Shown here: one piece after another, positions 1 to 6,279 of the stretch
Numbering within the stretch: the stretch's first letter is position 1
Layout of the letters: every line of letters starts with the position of its first letter
Source of the DNA: Prevotella sp.
GTDB taxonomy: Bacteria; Bacteroidota; Bacteroidia; Bacteroidales; Bacteroidaceae
Assembly: GCA_017449675.1 (NCBI GenBank)
Contig: JAFTFG010000003.1
Location: 1-64,000, forward strand
Direction of reading: 5' to 3'
DNA: 64,000 nt
Translations under genes and position numbers: made by a program
Notes under the pieces: model-generated
Told to the model about the DNA's origin: nothing
Seen by the model: the letters and a program-made list of their open reading frames with translations, nothing else
Databases searched by the model: none

Positions 1-672
1 GATGGTTTCGCCTACGTGCTTGCCTTTGGTGTATGTGGCAGGGATGGTGTTACCCGCTGCATCGAGTTTGGGCTTGCCGTCCTCCATCAAGATCTTGACA
101 TACCCGCCGACGCGGCCACGCTGCTTCATGACAGCCACTGGCACAATGTTGACGTGGATGTGCGGCTCGGTCTCGTCGAGGTGAACCTCGAAGCCGATGA
201 TGTTCTCCTTGCCATACCGCTCGCATACAAATTTGTAACAGTCGAGTGCCCACTGCTCAATGTCCCTGGTTCGGGTCACTCCCCAGTTGTGCCAGGTCTT
301 GGGATTGCGCTCATAGTTGACTTGCTGGTCACCGAACGCTATCTTCTGCATCTTCTCGGTACTGCCCGACAGGATGAGTTCAACATAAGTATGCTGCTGA
401 TTGGTGGCCCCCGCCTTGTATTCCTTGAAGTCAAGATTTTTGACAAGATTCTTGTATCGCCGATAGAGAGAAACATCCTGGCCACCAAGGTCACGAATCT
501 CACCATCCACGATCTCAAAGTTCAGACCGTGGCGCGACCAATCATAGTTATTGAAGGGTGACCTGTTCTTACGGCGGTAAGACTCTTCGGTCCACCCTCG
601 CCTCTCGTTTTCATTTGCTTCGCCGGAAGAGAGGCTTTTTCCTTTGCCGGCGTGAGCTACACCTTTTGCCAT
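1..672 (-). CDS. MobV-family relaxase (Mob/Pre), N-terminal part, truncated by window edge
   Basis: Reading the minus strand from the ATG at 672-670 gives 224 uninterrupted codons that run off the left edge, so the C-terminal part is missing. The protein starts MAKGVAHAGKGKSLSSGE and at roughly residues 163-175 carries HLDETEPHIHVNIVP, the metal-binding H-x-DE-x-x-PH-x-H motif of MobV (Mob_Pre) relaxases. These enzymes nick oriT and bind the transferred strand during mobilization by a helper conjugation system. The gene lies downstream of the partition and replication genes on the same strand, behind a 380-bp structured non-coding region that is the natural place to look for oriT. Family assignment rests on the motif and context; completeness cannot be judged. 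Confidence 0.88.
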   Translation of the reverse strand, partial: MAKGVAHAGKGKSLSSGEANENERRGWTEESYRRKNRSPFNNYDWSRHGLNFEIVDGEIRDLGGQDVSLYRRYKNLVKNLDFKEYKAGATNQQHTYVELILSGSTEKMQKIAFGDQQVNYERNPKTWHNWGVTRTRDIEQWALDCYKFVCERYGKENIIGFEVHLDETEPHIHVNIVPVAVMKQRGRVGGYVKILMEDGKPKLDAAGNTIPATYTKGKHVGETI

Positions 673-1053
673 ATATTTCTATTTTTAATGATTAATGTGT
701 ATGTGGGTCCAGGGAGGTCCCTGGTCGGAGTCCTTAGAGGTCGAGACCTCTGAGCGGGGCGGTGCAGGGGGAGGGTCACTCCCTGCCGAGGTTCTTTGCA
801 GAGCAAAGCGACCGGAGGTCGAGCGCCATAGGGCGAGCAGCCCTTGGCGGGTTCTCAGGGTAGCATCCTGAGCGGTAGGTGCAGGGAGGCAGCGCATCCT
901 TGCCGGGGAATCCAATGGGGTTGGCCCCGTGGCCTAATTGGGATTTTGAGGAGTTGTCCCGAAGGGCAATTTCGAGAAAATCCCTTATTAGGTTCTGTGA
1001 TTTTTCGGAAAATCACCTTCACGCAGTTCCGGCTCATTCTTTCGGCTGTTGAA
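673..1053. other. Non-coding, hairpin-rich region upstream of the relaxase; candidate oriT or structured RNA
   Basis: No convincing gene lies here. The region holds two diverged copies of one module. Each has a perfect hairpin (arms AGAGGTC/GACCTCT at 736-751; CTCAGG/CCTGAG at 854-872), then TGAGCGG, then a stem of the GCAGGG...CCCTGC type (copy 1 near 765-786; copy 2 near 881-903, where one pair becomes G-T). They are followed by a near-perfect 14-bp inverted repeat (CCTAAT-n-GGGATTTT at 933-947, its complement at 977-992) enclosing a smaller TTGtCCC/GGGCAA stem. Last comes a perfect 8-bp hairpin GTGATTTT/AAAATCAC at 997-1016. Position next to a MobV relaxase makes oriT plausible; the paired-base conservation between copies also fits a structured RNA. 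No nick site could be named. Confidence 0.5.
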
Positions 1054-1365
1054 TTACAGGATGTCATTGATGTCTTTCTGTTGGTGTGCCACTGTTCCAT
1101 GCTTGTGTTCGTAACGGGCGATGCCGTCGCCAAGAAACTTCTCTACCACATCACGGATGGAGAAGCCCTCGTTGTGTGCGATGGTCTTCACCTTATCCAC
1201 AATCTCAACGGAACAGATTACTGAGAAATGCTGCCAGCTGTATGAGCTGTCACAGTCTTCATAAGGAACTTGAGCTACCCCGCTTCTTTTGCCATGTGTA
1301 AGTTCTGAAGTCTCAGCCTCAAGATCCACAACGGGATTCTTCTGTTTGGTTTCCATTGTCATCAA
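1054..1365 (-). CDS. Small ribbon-helix-helix-like protein, probable ParA partner
   Basis: A 103-residue protein whose start lies 3 bp after the ParA stop. The C-terminal half (about residues 45-95: SVEIVDKVKTIAHNEGF then IRDVVEKFLGDGI) resembles the strand-helix-helix pattern of ribbon-helix-helix DNA-binding domains. The charged N-terminal part has no recognisable fold. ParA followed by a small RHH or DUF3408-like protein is a common arrangement in Bacteroidales plasmids and conjugative elements, where the small protein binds the centromere and stimulates ParA. Three Met codons (1365, 1362, 1356) could each be the start. Function is inferred from size, fold pattern and adjacency; a relaxosome accessory role is the main alternative, since the relaxase is the next gene downstream. 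Confidence 0.6.
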   Translation of the reverse strand: MMTMETKQKNPVVDLEAETSELTHGKRSGVAQVPYEDCDSSYSWQHFSVICSVEIVDKVKTIAHNEGFSIRDVVEKFLGDGIARYEHKHGTVAHQQKDINDIL

Positions 1366-1368
1366 GTT

Positions 1369-2010
1369 TTATAATTGTTCTATGATTGCATCGAATGCGT
1401 GTTCAACGGCAGCGCGCTGAAACTTGTCGAGCGGAGAGATGGTAGAGTAACGCTTGATGACGACACTCTGCTTGATACGGGGGACGACGCGGCCGATTTT
1501 GCCAAGAATTTTCACGGTCTCTTCGCGCTGCTTCAGCTCGTCTGCACGGTTCTCCGTAGAGTTGATGCGGTTGGGTAGGAACACCAGTTTGATGTCCTTC
1601 ACTTTCCTGACCACTTTGATGAAGATGCCAGTAGCGTCGATGGTGTCGAAGTCGTAGGAGATGGGTACCACGGCCAGGTCAGCCATCGTGTATAACAAAT
1701 CCAAATTGGAAGCGTTCAGTGTCCCTGGCATGTCTATCAGGACGATGCCCTCTTGTGTTCTGAGGCTATCAATGACACGCAGAAGGGCCTTTCGGTCGGT
1801 TGTGCTCAAAGCACTGACAGCCCAAGGGACATTGGCATCTGGATTAGCACTCAGCTCACGCTCTCTATGACGTAAAAGCGAAGCCTGAATGTCGGCATCG
1901 AGAACTGTTACGGGATAGCCCTTCTCGTGAAGATACTGCGCAAATAGCGCACAACAGGAGGTCTTACCAACGCCTCCCTTGATGTTTGAAAATAGAATCA
2001 TTTCGTTCAT
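1369..2010 (-). CDS. parA: ParA/MinD-family partition ATPase
   Basis: A 213-residue ATPase with the deviant Walker A motif KGGVGKTS at residues 11-18, a DADIQAS switch near residue 39 and a VLIDMPG Walker B stretch near residue 93. These mark the ParA/MinD/Soj family. The protein is short and has no N-terminal HTH, as in type Ib ParA proteins that rely on a separate small DNA-binding partner. That partner is probably the gene that follows 3 bp downstream. ParA spreads element copies between daughter cells and would matter when the element is excised and replicating. A second in-frame Met (residue 4, at 2001) is an equally good start; no clear ribosome-binding site decides. Confidence 0.92.
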   Translation of the reverse strand: MNEMILFSNIKGGVGKTSCCALFAQYLHEKGYPVTVLDADIQASLLRHRERELSANPDANVPWAVSALSTTDRKALLRVIDSLRTQEGIVLIDMPGTLNASNLDLLYTMADLAVVPISYDFDTIDATGIFIKVVRKVKDIKLVFLPNRINSTENRADELKQREETVKILGKIGRVVPRIKQSVVIKRYSTISPLDKFQRAAVEHAFDAIIEQL

Positions 2011-2168
2011 GTCTGTAATATGTTTAGTGTAAATACTATAAATATTGTTCTTCTTGTTTCCTATGTATACAGTATATTCGTTGTGGTCTGTTTATACGGG
2101 ATGTACATTATTGCCATTGTCTTCGTTTATTCCATTGTATGTAGTAAATACATTGTGTAGTTTGTCTA
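2011..2168. other. AT-rich intergenic spacer with short repeats; possible centromere or parA promoter
   Basis: This 158-bp gene-free stretch between the replication gene and parA is very AT-rich. It contains several short related words: GTAAATAC occurs at about 2030 and again at about 2147, and ATGTA occurs repeatedly, so it could hold RHH-protein binding sites. No match to TTTG-N20-TAnnTTTG was found on the minus strand. Its position directly upstream of parA makes a parS-like or autoregulatory role plausible, but the repeats are short. Confidence 0.3.
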
Positions 2169-3113
2169 CTATGTATTGCTTCTGAAGAAATTGGGATTTA
2201 TATTGAAAGCGTATTTCAATTCCCCGTTCTTTCCTGTCTCGGTGTCATTATATCCCGTGATGATGCCTATATGCTTGCACGCATCGCAGGCCTGCTTGAC
2301 TAACTTTGTGTATTGCGTTCTACGGCGATATTTGAATTCGGTAGGACAAAGCATCAGCAATATCTTTGTAGCACCAATCTCAACATGATTATTCTTCACC
2401 GTTCCAAACTTCATCAGGAATCGTACCAATATCATGGTTGCCATCGTTGGCAACTTATAGCCGAAGAACTGGCTCATCAGTTCCGTATGGTTACAGCATC
2501 TGATGTGTCTGTCCCTGATCCTTCCGAAAAAGGCGCGATGGAGTCGTATCCAGGAGAAAGCCTTGTGACGTTTGTCAACGACATCTATACCGCAAGTAAT
2601 CAGGGAGGTCTTCTCGACCCTCAAGAATGGCTTCCCTTCCTTGTCACGTTCATAGTAGGCTATGAAGCCCCTTGAATTGACCATGTCCATGATGGCGTTC
2701 TGCATCTGGGTGAGCCTATTGCCATGCGATACACCAAAGATCTCGCGTGACAGCTCGCAACTGTTGGTATATACGATGCCATAGTCACCCGTATTGTCCT
2801 GCATCCAATTGCTCTTCTTCCAGTCTACGTTGTTTTCAACCTGGAGATTGTACTTTTCTTGGAGTTTCATAATCAGAAATGTCTGGAGCTGGGTGAGTGA
2901 TATCTGATATCCATATTCGTTGTAGAACTTGATGGTGTTGTAACCTTCTGTCTGAGCGAGAGAGTCCCAGACTGCCTGTTCACTGCTATCTAACTGGTCG
3001 AAATCCAAAGACGGCTCCCCCTTGGCGCCATTGATAAACGCATCGTTTATTACGGCACCATAATATCCATATTGAGGTACGTTCTTGGAAAGGAGGAGTC
3101 TTTCTTTGGTCAT
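2169..3113 (-). CDS. Putative replication initiator with two winged-helix-like domains
   Basis: A 314-residue protein not recognisable by a signature motif. Two segments look like winged-helix domains: about residues 115-165 (CELSREIFGVSHGN through GFIAYYERDKEG) and about residues 195-300 (HTELMSQFFGY through KHIGIITGYND). A duplicated winged-helix layout is what iteron-binding Rep_3/RepA initiators have. It starts 2 bp after the DnaB-like helicase stop and so is co-transcribed with it, and a cluster of 18-bp iterons lies upstream of the pair. Together these suggest it binds the iterons and recruits the helicase. This is inference: other winged-helix regulators of mobile elements remain possible. 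Confidence 0.5.
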   Translation of the reverse strand: MTKERLLLSKNVPQYGYYGAVINDAFINGAKGEPSLDFDQLDSSEQAVWDSLAQTEGYNTIKFYNEYGYQISLTQLQTFLIMKLQEKYNLQVENNVDWKKSNWMQDNTGDYGIVYTNSCELSREIFGVSHGNRLTQMQNAIMDMVNSRGFIAYYERDKEGKPFLRVEKTSLITCGIDVVDKRHKAFSWIRLHRAFFGRIRDRHIRCCNHTELMSQFFGYKLPTMATMILVRFLMKFGTVKNNHVEIGATKILLMLCPTEFKYRRRTQYTKLVKQACDACKHIGIITGYNDTETGKNGELKYAFNINPNFFRSNT

Positions 3114-3115
3114 AG

Positions 3116-4630
3116 TTACAGTAGTGAATTATGTTGGGGTAAACAATTGTTGATTTCGTCTGTGGTGGCATCACCTCTGTCGAGAATACGCCCGGTGTTT
3201 CCCTCAAAGGGGAAAGTGGCAGCAAAACCACTGGCAAAGCCGCGTCGCTTCAAGATCTTAGCGTAGATGGCACTTTCGTTATAGGTCTTGGTGCCTTGGT
3301 ACTTGCAGATTTCTTCAGCGGCCTTCTCGTTAATAGGTTCCTCCGTCTTCTGGCAGTTCCAGAGGGCTACGATGGTGTTGGCGATACGCTCAATGTCGCC
3401 AGCCTCGCCTATATTTGTAGGTAGCAGGTCACGGGCAGACTTCACCTGACGGTTAAACTGGGCACCGAAGACGATAGGCAAGCCATATTCTTCGTCAACG
3501 GCCAGGTTCTTCAGACTGATACAGATCTCCTTCAGCTCGTCTTCTCTGGAGCGGTACTTGCTTCTGACGCGAGCATTCAGCAACTGAACGTAGTCGATGA
3601 AGGCAATGTCACAGAGTCCCTTACGACGCATCTCGATAATGTAGGAACTGAGAGTATCGACAGCAAAGTCAACATACTGGATGTTCAAACGTCCGTCCTC
3701 AATGAGTTTGTAGAATTCAGTTTCCTTTTCAGCGAACTCCACGACAGCCTGCTTGTTTAGTAAGAAATGCTTGTAGTCCTCGTACTCTGTTCTGCTAACT
3801 TTCAATAGCTTGTCGAGATTTCCTCCGGCAATGGTATGGTTGGCAATAATGTTTCTGTTGTTCTCGCCAAGATTCAGCTTAGCGTAGGTGTTCAACATAT
3901 TCACGTATATGCTCTCCAAAGCTTCTTCGTAGCTAATAAGCAGCACTTTTTTCTCAGGATAAGCCTTACAGACTCTCAGGGCAAGATTAATGAGATAAGT
4001 GGTCTTGCAATGTCCTGTTGCAGCAACGATAAAGGTAAGTGCCTTTGGCGGTATCATCAGTTCCTCAGAGCCAAATCGGTATCCCGTTGACAGGTTCTGG
4101 CCACGTTTTAGTAATAACTCTTTGATTCGGTCTTTTCCAGCTCCCTTATAGAAGGGCGAGAATGTACTGAATGCCATTGCTGCAGCATCAGCTTTCAGCT
4201 TATCGATTTCAGCGACCACCTCTTCTATCCGGACTGTAGGGTCACTACTGCCGTTGGCAAGGAGTTGCGCCATTGACTGAGCCTTGCGACGTAGGGCAAA
4301 GTCACGCAGAATGCGGACATGTTCATAGAAATTAACCTCCTGGCCAGGAACCCATTCTGTCCTGACAATGACATCAGAGGGGTCAATACCTTTTATACCA
4401 TCTGTTCGAACCTTATCCATTATTGTGATGGCGTCAGGAATAACCCTTGACATAATCAGGTCACTGACTACTTCAAAGATTGTGGCATTCTGTGGAGAAT
4501 AGAACAGATCTTTTGTCAACCTGCTCTCAAAGAAAGCGTCGAAATTTCCTTCTTTGCATGACCAGACAAGAGAACCAAGAACCGATATTTCCACTCCTTC
4601 ATCGTGGAGAACAAATTTTGTCTCGTTCAT
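3116..4630 (-). CDS. DnaB-like replicative helicase of the mobile element
   Basis: A 504-residue protein of DnaB-helicase size. Residues about 1-110 correspond to the DnaB N-terminal domain and about 170-500 to the RecA-like core. The ATP loop reads IVAATGHCKTT near residues 201-211, where the usual Gly before the catalytic Lys is Cys (residue 208, codon TGC at 4007-4009). KKVLLISYEEA follows as the usual strand after Walker A, CDIAFIDYVQLL is Walker B, and GLPIVFGAQFNRQVKSARD is the H4/sensor region. It would unwind the element's origin after initiator binding. It heads a tight pair with the putative initiator (2-bp gap) and lies downstream of two palindromes and the iterons. Family assignment is strong; whether the altered loop lowers activity is unknown. 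Confidence 0.88.
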   Translation of the reverse strand: MNETKFVLHDEGVEISVLGSLVWSCKEGNFDAFFESRLTKDLFYSPQNATIFEVVSDLIMSRVIPDAITIMDKVRTDGIKGIDPSDVIVRTEWVPGQEVNFYEHVRILRDFALRRKAQSMAQLLANGSSDPTVRIEEVVAEIDKLKADAAAMAFSTFSPFYKGAGKDRIKELLLKRGQNLSTGYRFGSEELMIPPKALTFIVAATGHCKTTYLINLALRVCKAYPEKKVLLISYEEALESIYVNMLNTYAKLNLGENNRNIIANHTIAGGNLDKLLKVSRTEYEDYKHFLLNKQAVVEFAEKETEFYKLIEDGRLNIQYVDFAVDTLSSYIIEMRRKGLCDIAFIDYVQLLNARVRSKYRSREDELKEICISLKNLAVDEEYGLPIVFGAQFNRQVKSARDLLPTNIGEAGDIERIANTIVALWNCQKTEEPINEKAAEEICKYQGTKTYNESAIYAKILKRRGFASGFAATFPFEGNTGRILDRGDATTDEINNCLPQHNSLL

Positions 4631-4674
4631 AGCGTTACATTTCTAATAGGTATATACTACTGGGAGAGAAACGG

Positions 4675-4698
4675 CCCAAAAATCCCAAAATTTTTGGG
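4675..4698. repeat. Perfect inverted repeat upstream of the helicase gene
   Basis: Arms CCCAAAAAT (4675-4683) and ATTTTTGGG (4690-4698) pair perfectly over 9 bp with a 6-nt spacer. It lies 45 bp upstream of the helicase start and between it and the iterons, a fitting place for an operator or an origin element. There is no T-run that would make it a terminator on the minus strand. Confidence 0.6.
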
Positions 4699-4711
4699 TC
4701 AGTTTCCGTTC

Positions 4712-4735
4712 ATTAAAGTTGTTCAGAACTTTAAT
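4712..4735. repeat. Second perfect inverted repeat upstream of the helicase gene
   Basis: Arms ATTAAAGTT (4712-4720) and AACTTTAAT (4727-4735) form a perfect 9-bp palindrome around 6 nt. It has the same arm length and spacer as the palindrome 14 bp away but a different sequence. AT-richness next to iterons also makes this a candidate DNA-unwinding element. Confidence 0.55.
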
Positions 4736-4801
4736 AAACATTTTATTCGGGACGTTTTTCGCATATAAGTCGTTGATTCCTTGAGACATGCGAATATCGT
4801 C

Positions 4802-4982
4802 TGCGCAAGATTGTGAACCTTCATGCGCAGGATTGTGAAGTATCGTGCGCAAGATTGTGAACCAATAACGGCTCTTATGCGCAAAAATGTGAACCTTCTT
4901 TGTTTGAAGGCTATTTTCGCAAGAAACCTGGATTGTCGGATTCAACATACAATTGCTTTCCATGTGCGCAGGATTGTGAACC
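4802..4982 (+). repeat. Iteron cluster, candidate replication origin (oriV)
   Basis: Five direct copies of an 18-bp word, consensus TGCGCARGATTGTGAACC, start at 4802, 4824, 4846, 4878 and 4965. The first three are spaced exactly 22 bp (two helical turns), the fourth by 32 bp and the fifth by 87 bp. Copies 1 and 3 match the consensus exactly, copy 2 ends GAAGT, and copy 4 has AAAAATG in place of AAGATTG. A degenerate copy seems to lie in the gap near 4915-4936. Such phased direct repeats next to rep and dnaB-like genes are the hallmark of iteron origins. The last copy ends 10 bp from the neighbouring gene's stop. Confidence 0.8.
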
Positions 4983-4991
4983 TTTTGGGAA

Positions 4992-5363
4992 TTACTTACT
5001 CAGATTATCAACGTCTCCCGAATGATAGAATACCTTACGTCCTATCTTAACAGGCATGAGATAATGCTTCTTCTCCCAGTTCCATAGAGTAGCATGTGTC
5101 ACTCCGAGTCTTGACATGACATCCTTCTTGGGAATAAGGGAATCTTCATGCTTGGATTCATCTACCTGGCTTTTCTTCTCGTCTACCATAGCAATGAGTG
5201 CCTTCGCAAATGCTAAAGCTCCCTGCGCTGTAAATGTCAAAGAAATGTGATCACCAGAATTCTCAATCTGCGAAACCAAATGGCTCGCATACATGTCGGC
5301 AAGCAAAGTAGATTCTGTATCCACCATGTTGCTCATACCTGTTTTGATAATATCATTATTCAT
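4992..5363 (-). CDS. Excisionase-like helix-turn-helix protein
   Basis: A 123-residue protein with a C-terminal MerR/excisionase-type HTH (about residues 78-120: IPKKDVMSRLGVTHATL then WNWEKKHYLMPVKIGRKVFY). It ends in the typical short wing that places a protein on one DNA face. The N-terminal 75 residues hold a predicted helical segment of unknown role. Such small proteins act as directionality factors for tyrosine integrases or as regulators of element genes. It sits between the iterons and a divergently transcribed tandem-HTH regulator. A good promoter (TAACTTTG at 5461-5468 read on minus) implies a leader of about 90 nt. Which of the Met codons at residues 1, 9 or 13 is used is not clear. 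Confidence 0.7.
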   Translation of the reverse strand: MNNDIIKTGMSNMVDTESTLLADMYASHLVSQIENSGDHISLTFTAQGALAFAKALIAMVDEKKSQVDESKHEDSLIPKKDVMSRLGVTHATLWNWEKKHYLMPVKIGRKVFYHSGDVDNLSK

Positions 5364-5378
5364 ATTTTCTTTATATAA

Positions 5379-5411
5379 TTTGTTATATTTCGTTTTTTTT
5401 TATTATCTTTG
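5379..5411 (+). promoter_or_regulatory. Promoter for the tandem-HTH regulator
   Basis: TTTG at 5379-5382, 21 nt, then TATCTTTG at 5404-5411, matching the Bacteroidales consensus. The expected start is near 5418, giving a leader of about 110 nt before the ATG at 5529. It points toward, and its transcript runs through, the opposing promoter at 5461-5492. Confidence 0.65.
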
Positions 5412-5460
5412 CACCCAAAATATACGCACAAGCGAATAGGGTGAATCTCAAATTCGAGTG

Positions 5461-5492
5461 CAAAGTTAATCAAATATGCCATATTATACAAA
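5461..5492 (-). promoter_or_regulatory. Promoter for the excisionase-like gene
   Basis: On the minus strand TTTG (complement of 5489-5492), exactly 20 nt, then TAACTTTG (complement of 5461-5468). The expected start is near 5453. The transcript would overlap the 5' end of the opposing regulator transcript by about 35 nt. Confidence 0.68.
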
Positions 5493-5528
5493 TATCGGCT
5501 ATTCTAATTAAGTTTAATTAACTAAAGT

Positions 5529-6179
5529 ATGGATATAATGGATAGTTTTGCGACTGATTTACATATAGGATCCATCATAGAAGATAGGATTGAGAAGTTG
5601 GGTATATCTAAGGCTGAATTCTCCCGAAAGCTACAGATGCCCCAATCCAATGCCAGCAGATTTCTAAAAAAGAAGTCTATAAATACAACAAAGCTTCAAG
5701 CAATAAGCATGAAGCTTAACTACAACTTCTTTGAGGAATTCTGCGGAAGAGAGGATCAAGATGCTGGCACTGCCAACAGAGAATGGCCTATCGTTAATAT
5801 AGGCTCTGCAATCGAGAGTTACCTCAAAGAAATAAAGATGACACAAACAGAGTTTGCCGAACTCTTAGGGGTTAAGCAGCCAGAGATAAGCCGTCTCCTA
5901 AAACGGAGTGACATAGAAACAGAAAAGCTGGCTTTCATATCGAAAGTACTAAAGCATAATTTCTTTGAAGAGTTTTGTACAGCTACTAAGGCAACCTCTA
6001 CCCCATCTGTGACCGATCTTATTCGTGAAGTACAAAGTAAGATGACAACAATCCAACCAACATATCAAATGGAATTTACAGCAGAAGAATACCAAAAGTT
6101 TCTGATGCAGCAATTAGCACTGCCAGAAGAGGAACGTATCGTTAAAATAACCGTTGTTCCCAAAAATAGTCCGAAATAG
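5529..6179 (+). CDS. Transcriptional regulator with two tandem XRE-type HTH domains
   Basis: A 216-residue protein made of two similar halves. Each has an XRE-type HTH followed by a shared tail, reading NYNFFEEFCG near residue 65 and KHNFFEEFC near residue 145. The recognition helices differ (QSNASRFLKKKS against QPEISRLLKRSD). This looks like an internal duplication, giving a monomer able to bind two half-sites. Residues about 165-216 form a separate tail, possibly for dimerization. It is the only plus-strand gene on the element and is divergent from the excisionase-like gene with overlapping transcripts, the layout of a phage-type regulatory switch. It is likely a repressor of excision or replication functions. 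The Met at residue 4 is an alternative start. Confidence 0.75.
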   Translation: MDIMDSFATDLHIGSIIEDRIEKLGISKAEFSRKLQMPQSNASRFLKKKSINTTKLQAISMKLNYNFFEEFCGREDQDAGTANREWPIVNIGSAIESYLKEIKMTQTEFAELLGVKQPEISRLLKRSDIETEKLAFISKVLKHNFFEEFCTATKATSTPSVTDLIREVQSKMTTIQPTYQMEFTAEEYQKFLMQQLALPEEERIVKITVVPKNSPK

Positions 6180-6207
6180 CGAACTCGAAAAAGGGCTATG
6201 ACAAAAC

Positions 6208-6249
6208 ATTCAGCCACGAAAAGGTAATTTACCCTCTTCGTGGCTGAAT
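6208..6249. terminator. Bidirectional terminator between convergent genes
   Basis: Perfect 13-bp stem, ATTCAGCCACGAA (6208-6220) with TTCGTGGCTGAAT (6237-6249). The 16-nt loop itself contains GGTAA/TTACC. It lies between the stops of the convergent regulator and ATPase genes and has T/A-rich flanks on both sides. Confidence 0.85.
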
Positions 6250-6279
6250 TATTTTCCAATCGCTAAATGTTGTCTGCTA

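Noticed and set aside
16..561. 181-residue plus-strand frame
   Set aside because: It is the reverse of the relaxase gene; the minus-strand frame carries the clear relaxase histidine motif and runs through the window edge.
685..915. 76-residue minus-strand frame upstream of the relaxase
   Set aside because: Composition reflects GC-rich stem-loop DNA; no domain-like pattern, and it overlaps the repeated hairpins.
4643..4963. 106-residue minus-strand frame over the iterons
   Set aside because: Its sequence is largely the translated iterons and palindromes; no domain pattern, and the DNA-level repeats explain the region better.
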